The notes beneath the pieces were generated by a model. That model made no database searches, had not been told where the DNA came from, and saw nothing but the letters and a program-made list of their open reading frames with translations. Of a stretch of 64,000 nucleotides of DNA, positions 8,655 to 16,572 are shown one piece after another. This DNA comes from DATMNI01 sp035570275 (GTDB lineage Bacteria > Acidobacteriota > Terriglobia > Bryobacterales > Bryobacteraceae): positions 1 through 64,000 of the forward strand of contig DATMNI010000285.1 in assembly GCA_035570275.1 (NCBI GenBank), read 5' to 3'. Made by a program: the position numbers and the translations under genes. Positions within the stretch are counted from its first letter, which is position 1. Each line of letters opens with the position of its first letter.

Positions 8655-9161
8655 ATGGTCACAGCGAAACGCATCGATCCGGCCAGCCTGAATCTCAAGG
8701 AGCAGGTAGTGGCGATCAACCGCGTCACCAAGGTGGTGAAGGGCGGCAAGAACATGAGCTTTTCGGCTCTGGTGGTGATCGGCGATCCGTCGGCCAAAGT
8801 AGTAGGCTTCGGCATCGGCAAGGCGAAGGAAGTGCCGTCGGCGATCCGCAAGGGAATCGAAGCGGCCAAGAAAAATCTGCGCCGCGTGAATGTTCTGGAA
8901 GGGACGATCCCGCACCAGGTGCTGGGCATTTTCGCCAGTTCGCAAGTGCTGTTGAAGCCGGCCCAGGCCGGTACCGGCGTGATCGCGGGAGGCCCGGTGC
9001 GGGCGGTGATTTCGGCATGCGGGATTTCGAACGTGCTGACCAAATCGATCGGCCGGCGGAATCCCCACAACGTGGTGAAAGCGACGATCGTGGCGCTGGA
9101 ATCGCTGCGCGACCGGGCCGCCGTGGCTGAAATGCGCGGCCTGGCAGTGGAGAAACTCTAA
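8655..9161 (+). CDS. rpsE: 30S ribosomal protein S5
   Basis: S5 is important for decoding fidelity and mRNA helicase activity. The 168-aa protein has the signature KGGKNMSFSALVVIGD in the N-terminal dsRBD-like domain and later GGPVRAVISACGISNVLTKS. Length is normal. Its stop overlaps the rpmD start (TAATG). Confidence 0.97.
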   Translation: MVTAKRIDPASLNLKEQVVAINRVTKVVKGGKNMSFSALVVIGDPSAKVVGFGIGKAKEVPSAIRKGIEAAKKNLRRVNVLEGTIPHQVLGIFASSQVLLKPAQAGTGVIAGGPVRAVISACGISNVLTKSIGRRNPHNVVKATIVALESLRDRAAVAEMRGLAVEKL

Positions 9162-9340
9162 TGGAAGGCATGATCAGGATCAAGCTGGTGCGCAGCCCGA
9201 TTTCCACGCCGGATCACCATAAGCGGGTGGTGAAGGGTCTCGGCCTGCGCAAGCTCAATCAGATTGTGGTGCGGCCGGATACGGCGGTTTTTCGCGGGAT
9301 GGTGAAGATGTGCCCGCATCTGTTAGTGGTGGTGGAATAG
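9161..9340 (+). CDS. rpmD: 50S ribosomal protein L30
   Basis: A 59-aa ORF starting in the rpsE stop (TAATG, ATG at 9161). It translates to MEGMIRIKLVRSPISTPDHH followed by KGLGLRKLNQIVVRPDTAVFRGMVKMCPHLLVVVE in segments, matching L30: basic N-terminal strand, LGLRKLN, and the V-R-P-D-T-x-x-x-R-G-M-V motif. Position between rpsE and rplO is canonical. It is easy to miss because of its size. Confidence 0.95.
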   Translation: MEGMIRIKLVRSPISTPDHHKRVVKGLGLRKLNQIVVRPDTAVFRGMVKMCPHLLVVVE

Positions 9341-9368
9341 GTGGCCGGTTGCCAGTGGCCACGGCCCA
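9341..9368. repeat. Short GGTGGCC-type heptamer repeat, rpmD-rplO
   Basis: The gap after rpmD holds GTGGCCGGTTGCCAGTGGCC followed by ACGGCCCATG, a short inverted arrangement of GTGGCC/GGCCAC units. It is a small member of the second heptamer family (compare 12730, 14767 and 51577). Confidence 0.6.
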
Positions 9369-9381
9369 TGAGGATTTTGAC

Positions 9382-9834
9382 ATGAATCTCAGTAGTCTAA
9401 AACCGCCGAAGGGCCAGACCAAGGTCCGCAAGCGAATCGGACGCGGCATGGGGTCGGGCCACGGAAAGACATCTACGCGCGGGTCCAAAGGGCAGCGCGC
9501 GGGCACCGGTTTCGGCCAGAAGCGCGGATTTGAAGGCGGCCAGATGCCGCTCCACCGCCGGCTGCCGAAGCGCGGTTTTACCAACATCTTCAAGAAGCAG
9601 TTCGCCATCGTCAACCTCGGTCGGCTGGAAAAGCTGGATGGCGACACCTTCAATGTGGACCGCCTGGTGGAACTCGGCGTCATCAAGAAGCTGGGAGACG
9701 GCCTCAAGGTGTTGGGGACGGGCCAGTTGACACGCAAGATTACGGTGGAAGCCCACCACTTTTCGAAGTCGGCTCTGGAGAAGATTCAGAATGCCGGTGG
9801 AGAGGCACAGGTCATCGGCGCGGCTGTTGCATAG
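9382..9834 (+). CDS. rplO: 50S ribosomal protein L15
   Basis: L15 is a late assembly protein that stabilises 23S domain contacts. The 150-aa product starts MNLSSLKPPKGQTKVRKRIG and has RGMGSGHGKTSTRGSKGQRA and the L15 motif GFEGGQMPLHRRLPKRGF. An upstream in-frame ATG (9310) would lie within rpmD and add unrelated residues, so I take 9382, which follows AGGATTTTGAC. Confidence 0.96.
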   Translation: MNLSSLKPPKGQTKVRKRIGRGMGSGHGKTSTRGSKGQRAGTGFGQKRGFEGGQMPLHRRLPKRGFTNIFKKQFAIVNLGRLEKLDGDTFNVDRLVELGVIKKLGDGLKVLGTGQLTRKITVEAHHFSKSALEKIQNAGGEAQVIGAAVA

Positions 9835-9855
9835 CGCCGGGAATCGAAGGGTACC

Positions 9856-11256
9856 ATGAACAAGCTCTTTGAAGCGTTCGCGAACATTTTTCGCGTTCCC
9901 GATCTCCGCAAGCGACTCCTGTTCACGCTGGGGCTGCTGGCGGTGTACCGTTTGGGCGGACACATCCCGACGCCGGGCATCAACATGCAGCGGTGGACGG
10001 AATTCTTCGGCTCCCAGTCGGGTTCGATCTTCGGCTTCTTCGACCTGTTCGCCGGCGGTAATATCCGGCGGCTGACCGTCTTCGCCCTGGGCATCATGCC
10101 CTACATCACGGCGTCGATCATTCTGCAGTTGCTGACCGTGGTGGTTCCCACACTCGAAAAGCTGCAGAAGGAAGGCGAACTGGGGCGGCGCAAGATCACG
10201 CAGTGGACGCGCTACCTGACCATCTGCCTTTCGATCATCCAGTCCTTCGGTATTTCGCAGGGCCTGATGGCTATGTCGCAAGGGATCGTGATCAGCCCGG
10301 GTTTCGGTTTTGTATTCATGACCATCATCTCGCTGACCACGGGAACGGCGTTCATCATGTGGCTGGGCGAGCAGATCAGCGAGCGCGGCGTGGGCAACGG
10401 CATGTCGCTGATCATCTTCACCGGCATCGTGGTGGGGCTGCCGAACGCCATCTCCAACCTGTACGACCACGTTTTCCGCATTCGGGATTGGAACCCGATG
10501 CAGTTGATCGTGCTCATAGTGATGATGATCGCGGTGGTAGCCTTCATCGTCCTGGTGGAGCGCGGCGAGCGGCGCATCCCGGTGCAGTATGCCAAGCGCG
10601 TGGTGGGCCGGCGCGTGATGGGCGGGCAGTCGACGCACATGCCGCTCAAGGTCAATGCGGGCGGCGTCATCCCGGTGATCTTCGCTTCTTCGATCCTGTC
10701 CTTCCCGAACCTGGCGGGGCAGATCGGCTGGGTCAAGAACACTCCCTGGCTTACCAAGACGCTAACTTCCATCCAGCACGGCGAACCGTTGTACTATGTG
10801 CTGTTCGTGGCGGGCATCATCTTTTTCTGTTTCTTCTACGTGTCGATCATTTTCAACCCCAACGAAGCGGCCGACAATATGCGGAAGTACGGCGGCTTTA
10901 TCCCGGGCATCCGCCCCGGCCGGAACACGGCCGATTATATGAACACCATCCTGACCAAGATCACGGTGGTTGGCGGTCTGTACCTGTCGATTTTGTGCCT
11001 GATACCGGATATCATGATCTCCGGCATCAAGCTGCAGCATCTGCCGCTGCTGGGAAACTGGATCGACTCACACATGTGGCGGCCGATTCTGGACGGTTTG
11101 GGAGTCAATTTCTACTTTGGAGGCACTTCGCTGCTGATTGTGGTGGGCGTGGCGATGGATACGATCAACCAGGTCGAAGCGCAGCTCATCATGCGGCATT
11201 ATGAGGGGTTCACGCCCCGTTCGGGCCGCATCCGCGGCCGCAGGAGTTCATTCTAG
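9856..11256 (+). CDS. secY: Preprotein translocase subunit SecY
   Basis: SecY is the channel subunit of the Sec translocon. The 466-aa protein shows the ten expected hydrophobic segments, the cytosolic opening MNKLFEAFANIFRVPDLRKR, and the plug region GSIFGFFDLFAGGNIRRLTV near residues 55-74. Loop and C-terminal motifs ERGERRIPVQYAKR and YEGFTPRSGRIRGRRSSF are typical. It must serve the many Sec- and Tat-type exported proteins further along. adk follows after 3 bp. Confidence 0.97.
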   Translation: MNKLFEAFANIFRVPDLRKRLLFTLGLLAVYRLGGHIPTPGINMQRWTEFFGSQSGSIFGFFDLFAGGNIRRLTVFALGIMPYITASIILQLLTVVVPTLEKLQKEGELGRRKITQWTRYLTICLSIIQSFGISQGLMAMSQGIVISPGFGFVFMTIISLTTGTAFIMWLGEQISERGVGNGMSLIIFTGIVVGLPNAISNLYDHVFRIRDWNPMQLIVLIVMMIAVVAFIVLVERGERRIPVQYAKRVVGRRVMGGQSTHMPLKVNAGGVIPVIFASSILSFPNLAGQIGWVKNTPWLTKTLTSIQHGEPLYYVLFVAGIIFFCFFYVSIIFNPNEAADNMRKYGGFIPGIRPGRNTADYMNTILTKITVVGGLYLSILCLIPDIMISGIKLQHLPLLGNWIDSHMWRPILDGLGVNFYFGGTSLLIVVGVAMDTINQVEAQLIMRHYEGFTPRSGRIRGRRSSF

Positions 11257-11259
11257 TTT

Positions 11260-11967
11260 GTGAAGGCGCTCGTCCTGTTCGGTTCACCAGGTTCCGGTAA
11301 AGGCACGCAGGCGAGGATGCTCACCCAGAGGCTCGGAGTCCCGCACATCTCGACCGGGGACATGTTGAGAGAAGGGATCATCCGGGATGGTTCGACCTTT
11401 AGCGCGTCGGTAGCCGCCAGTATGCAATCGGGCGCACTGGCGCCGGATGATCTGGTGAACCTGATGGTGTGGGAACGGCTCTCCGAGCCGGACGCGGCGA
11501 ACGGGTTTATTTTGGATGGCTACCCGCGCACGCTGGATCAGGCCTGCCATCTGACGAAGTGGCTTGACGGGCGGGAGATTGGCGAGGTGGTAATTCATCT
11601 CGCTGTTGATTACAATATAATTATCGCCCGTTTGACCGGACGCCGTCAGTGTCCCCGCTGCGGCACGCTGTATAACGTCGCCTCCCAGCCGCCGAAGGTG
11701 GATGAACTGTGCGATCTGGACGGCCAGAAGCTGGTGATCCGGAACGATGACAGCGAAGCGGTGATTCGCGGCCGGTTGGAAGCGTACGACCGGCAGACGC
11801 GGCCGGTGCTGGAGTTTTACCGGGCCTCCGGGCGCCGGACGGTTGAGGTGGATGCCAGCTTAGATCCGCCGGAAGAAGTTTTTCGCAAGGTTTGCCAGGC
11901 GTTGGAATCGCCAGCCTCGGAATCGCCCGGCTTGGAATCACTGGGCTTGGAATCGAATGATCGTTAG
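11260..11967 (+). CDS. adk: Adenylate kinase
   Basis: Catalyses ATP + AMP = 2 ADP. P-loop GSPGSGKG at residues 8-15, AMP-binding DGYPRT (86-91), and a LID with C131, C134, C151 and D154, the zinc-binding Cys3-Asp form. Start is GTG at 11260, 3 bp after secY. The protein is 235 aa, about 20 longer than usual: its tail is ESPASESPGLESLGLES, coded by 15-bp DNA repeats that run up to the map start codon. The 3' end overlaps map by 11 bp. Confidence 0.96.
   Translation: MKALVLFGSPGSGKGTQARMLTQRLGVPHISTGDMLREGIIRDGSTFSASVAASMQSGALAPDDLVNLMVWERLSEPDAANGFILDGYPRTLDQACHLTKWLDGREIGEVVIHLAVDYNIIIARLTGRRQCPRCGTLYNVASQPPKVDELCDLDGQKLVIRNDDSEAVIRGRLEAYDRQTRPVLEFYRASGRRTVEVDASLDPPEEVFRKVCQALESPASESPGLESLGLESNDR
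11902..11955. repeat. 15-bp tandem repeats ending at the map start codon
   Basis: Units close to TTGGAATCGCCCGGC start at 11902, 11917, 11932 and 11947 (the last is partial). They lie inside the adk reading frame, coding its extra tail, and stop 1 bp before the ATG of map. Because 15 is a multiple of 3 the adk frame survives each added unit. Confidence 0.78.
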
Positions 11968-12727
11968 AAAAACCGCCGCCGAACTGGACAAGATGCGGCG
12001 CAGCGGTCTGTTGGTATGGCAGATCTTGCAGAAGTTGAAGGAGATGACGGCCGAAGGGGTCAGCACCATGGACCTGGAAATGGCCGCCGATAAGATGATC
12101 GCCGACGCCGGGGCGAGGCCGGCATTCAAAGGTTACTATGTGGCGGCGGCGGGTGAGGCATATAAGTTTACATTGTGCACCTCGGTGAACAGTGAGATTG
12201 TTCATGGAATGCCGAATGCGAAGCGCCTGCTGAAGAAGGGGGACATCGTTTCCATCGACACCGGTGTGAAGCTGGACGGATATTATGGCGATTCGGCTAT
12301 TACGGTTCCGGTTGGTGAAGTCAGCGAGCAGACGGAGAAGCTGCTCCGGGTGACGTTGGAATCCCTGAACATGGCGATTGACCGGATGCGGGCCGGAAAC
12401 CGGCTTTTTGACGTTTGCGGAACCGTTGAGCAGCACGTCAAGTCCAACGGGTTTTCGATTGTGCGGGAGTATGTGGGCCACGGTATCGGCACCCAGCTCC
12501 ACGAAGAGCCGCAGGTTCCGAATTATGTGGACCGTAAGAACGAGAATCCGCGGTTGAAGCCGGGTATGGTGCTGGCGGTGGAACCGATGGTGAACGCCGG
12601 CCGGCCCGAAGCGGTGGTGTTGAAGGACAAGTGGACGGCGGTTTCGAAGGACGGCTCGAATTCGGCCCACTTCGAACACTGCATCGCGGTTACGGAGAAC
12701 GGGCCGTGGGTGCTGACGAGACCTTGA
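11957..12727 (+). CDS. map: Methionine aminopeptidase, type I
   Basis: Removes the initiator methionine from nascent proteins. The 256-aa product has the five metal ligands in order: Asp in SIDTGVKLDGYYGDSA (two), His in VGHGIGTQLHEEP, Glu in AVEPMVN and Glu in HFEHCIAVTE. The size matches the type Ia enzyme with no N-terminal extension. It overlaps the adk 3' end, and its stop overlaps a possible TTG start of infA (TTGA). Confidence 0.96.
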   Translation: MIVRKTAAELDKMRRSGLLVWQILQKLKEMTAEGVSTMDLEMAADKMIADAGARPAFKGYYVAAAGEAYKFTLCTSVNSEIVHGMPNAKRLLKKGDIVSIDTGVKLDGYYGDSAITVPVGEVSEQTEKLLRVTLESLNMAIDRMRAGNRLFDVCGTVEQHVKSNGFSIVREYVGHGIGTQLHEEPQVPNYVDRKNENPRLKPGMVLAVEPMVNAGRPEAVVLKDKWTAVSKDGSNSAHFEHCIAVTENGPWVLTRP

Positions 12728-12954
12728 ACGGTGGCCGGTGGCCGGTGGCCGGTGGCCGGTTGGTAGCTGCCGCGGTGGTTGAGGAGCGGCCGTCGGCGAT
12801 TTATGTGGTGGTGCTGGAGAACCAGCAGAAAGTTTTGGCCCATTTGGTGGGCGCGGTGAAACGGAATTTTGTCCGGCTGGTTCCGGGCGATAGGGTCGAG
12901 GTTGCATTAGCCCCTCAGGATCCGACGCGTGGCAGGATCACGCGGAAGCTGTAG
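12724..12954 (+). CDS. infA: Translation initiation factor IF-1 (start uncertain)
   Basis: IF-1 blocks the ribosomal A site during initiation. From about 12775 the frame reads VVEERPSAIYVVVLENQQ, then VLAHLVGAVKRNFVRLVPGD, then RVEVALAPQDPTRGRITRKL, a clear IF-1 OB fold. The normal N-terminus (MAKEDxIExxG) is missing: upstream codons are a GGTGGCC heptamer array read as GGRWPVAGGRLVAAA. Candidate starts are TTG 12724 (overlapping the map stop, 76 aa), GTG 12745, TTG 12760 and GTG 12775. I give the longest because its length is closest to the usual 72 aa. Position before rpmJ supports the call. Confidence 0.85.
   Translation: MNGGRWPVAGGRLVAAAVVEERPSAIYVVVLENQQKVLAHLVGAVKRNFVRLVPGDRVEVALAPQDPTRGRITRKL
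12730..12763. repeat. GGTGGCC tandem heptamers over the 5' end of infA
   Basis: Nearly five head-to-tail GGTGGCC units, directly after the map stop codon. They occupy the place where the infA start codon and first codons should be. No opposite arm is visible, so this copy is a direct array rather than a hairpin. Confidence 0.85.
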
Positions 12955-12956
12955 TC

Positions 12957-12973
12957 GCGACCCGGAGGGTCGC
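12957..12973. repeat. GCGACCC hairpin after infA
   Basis: Perfect inverted repeat GCGACCC-GGA-GGGTCGC three bases after the infA stop. The same stem with loop TCT occurs at 21997-22013. There is no T-run, so it is not a classical terminator. Confidence 0.55.
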
Positions 12974-12989
12974 GGCCACTGGAGACATT

Positions 12990-13103
12990 ATGAAAGTACG
13001 AGCGTCGGTAAAGAAGATCTGCGATAAATGCAAGGTGATCCGCCGCGAAGGCGTGGTGCGGGTCATCTGCGTTATCCCGAAACATAAGCAGAGGCAAGGG
13101 TAA
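12990..13103 (+). CDS. rpmJ: 50S ribosomal protein L36
   Basis: A 37-aa ORF, MKVRASVKKICDKCKVIRRE then GVVRVICVIPKHKQRQG, the complete L36 sequence. The zinc ligands C11, C14, C27 and H32 (CxxC, then C-x4-H) are all present, so this is the zinc-binding form. It lies between infA and rpsM as in most bacteria. The Shine-Dalgarno is GGAG (12981-12984). Confidence 0.96.
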   Translation: MKVRASVKKICDKCKVIRREGVVRVICVIPKHKQRQG

Positions 13104-13131
13104 GAGTCAGGAAACAGAGGCAAAGGTAAAG
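13089..13131. repeat. 17-bp duplication at the rpmJ-rpsM junction
   Basis: CAGAGGCAAGGGTAAGA (13089-13105, holding the rpmJ stop) recurs as CAGAGGCAAAGGTAAAG (13115-13131) just before the rpsM start. The second copy keeps a GAGG/AAGG that can act as ribosome binding site. Confidence 0.75.
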
Positions 13132-13135
13132 ACAT

Positions 13136-13521
<386 letters not shown>

Positions 13522-13522
<1 letters not shown>

Positions 13523-13959
13523 TGGCCAAAGTAGCAGCAAAAGCATCGGCAAAAGCGCCGGCAAAAGCCAAAGCCGGCAAGAAGAAGAGCTTCAAGAAGA
13601 AGGAAAAGCGCGTTGTCCACACCGGCATCGTGCATATCCAGGCTACCTTCAACAACACCATCGTGACCATCGCGGATCAGGAAGGGAACACCATTTCCTG
13701 GTCGAGCGCCGGTTCGCTGGGTTTCCGGGGTTCGCGCAAGGGCACTCCGTTCGCGGCGCAGCAGGCGGCGATGACGGCAGCCAACAAGGCGGGTGAGAGC
13801 GGGTTGCGGGTGGTGGAAGTCCGGGTGGCCGGTCCGGGTTCGGGCCGGGAGTCGGCGGTGCGCGCGCTTTCCACCGCCGGTATCGAAGTTCGCTCCATCA
13901 AGGATGTGACGCCGATTCCGCACAACGGATGCCGTCCTCCGAAGAAGCGGAGAGTGTGA
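13522..13959 (+). CDS. rpsK: 30S ribosomal protein S11
   Basis: S11 forms part of the platform near the mRNA exit. Core motifs NTISWSSAGSLGFRGSRKGT and the end IPHNGCRPPKKRRV are exact. The 145-aa protein has an N-terminal extension of about 15-20 Ala/Lys residues (AAKASAKAPAKAKAGKKKS), probably disordered and rRNA-facing. A heptamer array follows. Confidence 0.97.
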
Positions 13960-13961
13960 AA

Positions 13962-14057
13962 TAGCTTTTAGCTTTCAGCGGTCAGCCGTCAGCTAAGCAT
14001 GGCGGCTCCGAAGGCGCGGTCTTAAGCTGAAAGCTGATGGCTGAAAGCTGAGAGCTG
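13962..14057. repeat. Heptamer inverted-repeat array, rpsK-rpsD
   Basis: Left arm with CTTTCAG/GTCAGC units (13962-13995), loop, right arm with GCTGANN units (14023-14057). Same family as 127-224. It leaves about 70 bp before rpsD. Confidence 0.83.
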
Positions 14058-14128
14058 TGTTAGCGGGACGAAGGCCTGCCATGGGCTGTAAACCGCACCT
14101 GATGTACGAAGGGTAAGGAGAGTTAAAC

Positions 14129-14761
14129 TTGGCGAGATACATTGGCCCGGTCTGCCGGCAATGCCGGCGGGAGGGCATGAAGCTTTACCTCAAGGGCGAA
14201 CGCTGCCATAGCGAGAAATGCGCCATTGAGAAACGCAATTTCATTCCAGGTCAGCACGGCAAGGATCGTGCGAAGAAGATTGTCGGTTACGGTCTCCAGC
14301 TTCGCGAAAAGCAAAAATGCCGGCGCGTGTACGGCGTTCTGGAACGTCAGTTCCGCAATACCTTCGAAAAGGCCGCTCACGCCAAAGGCATCACGGGCGA
14401 AAACCTGATGTCGAGCCTGGAGCGCCGGTTGGACAGCGTCATCTACCGCATGGGTTTCGGCACCAGCCGCGCCCAGTCCCGGCAGGTGGTGCGCCACGGC
14501 CATATTGACGTCAACGGCCGCAAGTGCGACATTCCCTCCGCCCAGGTCAAAATCGGCGATGTGATTTCCGTCCGCGAGAGCAGCAAGAAGAATCCCACGA
14601 TTCTGGCTGCCCGCGACGCCACGGCCCATGCGCCGGCGCCGAACTGGATCGATGTGGACCGGGAAGCTCTGAAAGGCCGGGTGCAGAGTCTGCCCAAACG
14701 CGAAGATTTGGTGCAGATCCAGTTGAACGAGCAGCTGATTGTGGAGTTGTACTCGAAATAA
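14129..14761 (+). CDS. rpsD: 30S ribosomal protein S4
   Basis: S4 initiates 30S body assembly and in enterobacteria represses the alpha operon. The 210-aa product has a zinc-type N-terminus with four cysteines (CRQCRRE and CHSEKC) and the S4 RNA-binding motif RLDSVIYRMGFGTSRAQSRQ then VRHGHIDVNGRK. Start is TTG at 14129 after a strong AAGGAG (14115-14120), giving the usual opening L/M-ARYIGPVC. Confidence 0.96.
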   Translation: MARYIGPVCRQCRREGMKLYLKGERCHSEKCAIEKRNFIPGQHGKDRAKKIVGYGLQLREKQKCRRVYGVLERQFRNTFEKAAHAKGITGENLMSSLERRLDSVIYRMGFGTSRAQSRQVVRHGHIDVNGRKCDIPSAQVKIGDVISVRESSKKNPTILAARDATAHAPAPNWIDVDREALKGRVQSLPKREDLVQIQLNEQLIVELYSK

Positions 14762-14766
14762 GGAGA

Positions 14767-14840
14767 CCGGTTGTCAGTGGTCGGTGACCAGTGGCCGGAC
14801 AACCACAGGCACCGGCCACTGGCCATTGGCCACCAGTCAC
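14767..14840. repeat. CCGGCCA/GGTGGCC-type inverted heptamer array, rpsD-rpoA
   Basis: Units such as GGTTGTC, AGTGGTC, GGTGACC and AGTGGCC on the left are met by ACCGGCC, ACTGGCC and ATTGGCC units on the right, ending just before the AGGAG of rpoA. It has the same 7-bp logic as the TCAGC arrays with a different core. Confidence 0.78.
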
Positions 14841-14853
14841 AGGAGATTTTCAT

Positions 14854-15900
14854 ATGTTCAAGGGCTTCCAGAAACCCAAACGTTTGGTCGCCAATACCGA
14901 CACCCTGACGGACCGGTATGGCATGTTTACGGCGCAGCCTTTCCAGCGGGGCTTCGGCACCACCATCGGTAACAGCCTCCGCCGCGTGTTGCTCAGTTCG
15001 ATTGAAGGCGCGGCCATCACCGCGGTGCGCATCGAGGGCGTCGAGCATGAATTCAGCCCGATTCCGGGCGTGGTGGAAGACGCCACCGATATCATCCTGA
15101 ACCTGAAACAGATCCCCTTCAAGATTATGGGCGAAGGCATCAAAACCGTGCGCCTGAGCGTGGACCATTCAGGCGACGTGCGCAGCGGCCAGATCGAGAC
15201 CGATGCCGACGTCGAAGTGCTCGACCGCGATGTTCATGTGGCCACGGTGAGCGAAGGCGGCAAGCTTTCCATCGAGATGCGGCTCAAGAGCGGCCGCGGC
15301 TACGTGAGCGCCGACAAGAACTTCGACGAGGACCTGGCCCTGGGCTATATCCCCATCGATTCGGTTCACTCGCCCGTGCGCAAGGTCAACTTCGCCGTAG
15401 AAGCCGCTCGTCTTGGCCAGATGACCGATTACGACAAGCTGACACTCGAAGTCTGGACCAATGGCGCCGTTTCGCCGCAGGACGCCATCGGTTACGCCGC
15501 CAAGCTGCTCAAAGACCACATGTCCATCTTCATCAACTTCGAGGAAGTGGCAGAGCAGACCGAGGAAGTTTCCGAGCGCGGCATGGACAAGATGAGCGAA
15601 GTGCTCAACCGCTCCGTGGAGGAGTTGGAATTGAGCGTTCGCTCCTACAACTGCCTGAAGAACGCCAACATCCAGTCGATCGGCGAGCTGGTTCAGAAGA
15701 CCGAAGCCGAGATGCTGCGCACCAAGAATTTCGGCCGCAAGTCGCTCAACGAAATCAAAGAAATTCTGGCCAACATGGGCCTGTCGCTCGGCATGCGGAT
15801 CGATGCGCATGGCCGCCTAGTGGCACCGCCGCCCCAAGTCGGGGGCATGCAAGACTACATTTCCGAGGACGAGGGCCAGCAGGAGCCGGTCGAGGAATAA
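14854..15900 (+). CDS. rpoA: DNA-directed RNA polymerase subunit alpha
   Basis: Alpha nucleates RNA polymerase assembly (NTD) and contacts UP elements and activators (CTD). The 348-aa protein has the NTD motif QRGFGTTIGNSLRRVLLSS and a CTD with helix-hairpin-helix segments SVRSYNCLKNANIQSIGELV and FGRKSLNEIKEILANMG. I use ATG 14854, 13 nt after AGGAG; an earlier in-frame ATG (14791) would translate the repeat array. rplQ follows after 3 bp. Confidence 0.97.
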   Translation: MFKGFQKPKRLVANTDTLTDRYGMFTAQPFQRGFGTTIGNSLRRVLLSSIEGAAITAVRIEGVEHEFSPIPGVVEDATDIILNLKQIPFKIMGEGIKTVRLSVDHSGDVRSGQIETDADVEVLDRDVHVATVSEGGKLSIEMRLKSGRGYVSADKNFDEDLALGYIPIDSVHSPVRKVNFAVEAARLGQMTDYDKLTLEVWTNGAVSPQDAIGYAAKLLKDHMSIFINFEEVAEQTEEVSERGMDKMSEVLNRSVEELELSVRSYNCLKNANIQSIGELVQKTEAEMLRTKNFGRKSLNEIKEILANMGLSLGMRIDAHGRLVAPPPQVGGMQDYISEDEGQQEPVEE

Positions 15901-15903
15901 TCC

Positions 15904-16353
15904 ATGAGACACAGGTACGCCGGTTACAAACTCAAACGGGACACCGCCGGGCGCAACTCCTTGCTGCGCAACCTCACCACCAGCATTATCGAGGCCGAGC
16001 GCGTCATCACCACCGTTCCCAAGGCCAAAGCCGTGCAGCCGATCGTAGACCATATGATTACGCTGGCCAAGGCCGATACGCTGCACACGCGCCGCCAGGC
16101 CGCCTCCTACCTGCGTACCCCGGCATCGGTGAAGAAGCTGTTCGACACGCTGGGCACCAGGTTCGGCCAGCGCAACGGCGGCTATACGCGCATCGTGCGA
16201 CTGGGGCCCCGCAAGGGCGACGGCGCCGAGCAGGCCATGATCGAGCTGGTCGGTTCGGAGTTGGTGAAGCGCGCCGCCGATCGCGCCAAGCGCAAGGAAG
16301 AGCGCCTGAAAGCGCAACGCGAAGGCCGCCAGGAAGGCGAAGAGGAATCGTAG
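15904..16353 (+). CDS. rplQ: 50S ribosomal protein L17
   Basis: L17 lies near the tunnel exit. The 149-aa protein begins MRHRYAGYKLKRDTAGRNSL, then LRNLTTSIIEAERVITTVPK. Compared with the usual 116-130 aa it has a charged C-terminal tail (KRKEERLKAQREGRQEGEEE). It is the last gene of the S10-spc-alpha cluster. Confidence 0.96.
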   Translation: MRHRYAGYKLKRDTAGRNSLLRNLTTSIIEAERVITTVPKAKAVQPIVDHMITLAKADTLHTRRQAASYLRTPASVKKLFDTLGTRFGQRNGGYTRIVRLGPRKGDGAEQAMIELVGSELVKRAADRAKRKEERLKAQREGRQEGEEES

Positions 16354-16448
16354 TAGCCGCGACCAATGGCCGCGACCCTTCTGGGCCGCCCTGCTGGCCG
16401 GCGCGGATCGGGCCGGTTCAAGAGCGGCCTGATCCGCTACCCCGAGGC

Positions 16449-16478
16449 ACGCCCATCATATACACGCCCATCATATAA
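16449..16478. repeat. 15-bp direct repeat downstream of rplQ
   Basis: ACGCCCATCATATAC followed at once by ACGCCCATCATATAA, in the 219-bp gap between convergent rplQ and the next minus-strand gene. I see no clear intrinsic terminator in this gap. Confidence 0.65.
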
Positions 16479-16572
16479 ACGAACCTGCGCACGAGCCACG
16501 CGAGACGTAGCGGGCATGCACTCCGAAAAGATCGGCGACAGCCGGGCAGAGTCGAGCATTTGAGCTTGTAAC

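Noticed and set aside
9397..10638. A 413-residue minus-strand frame over rplO and secY
   Set aside because: His/Asp/Arg-rich shadow of two certain genes, no recognisable domain.
16354..16572. Intrinsic terminator after rplQ
   Set aside because: GC-rich inverted segments exist but none has a clear stem followed by a T-run, so I do not call one.
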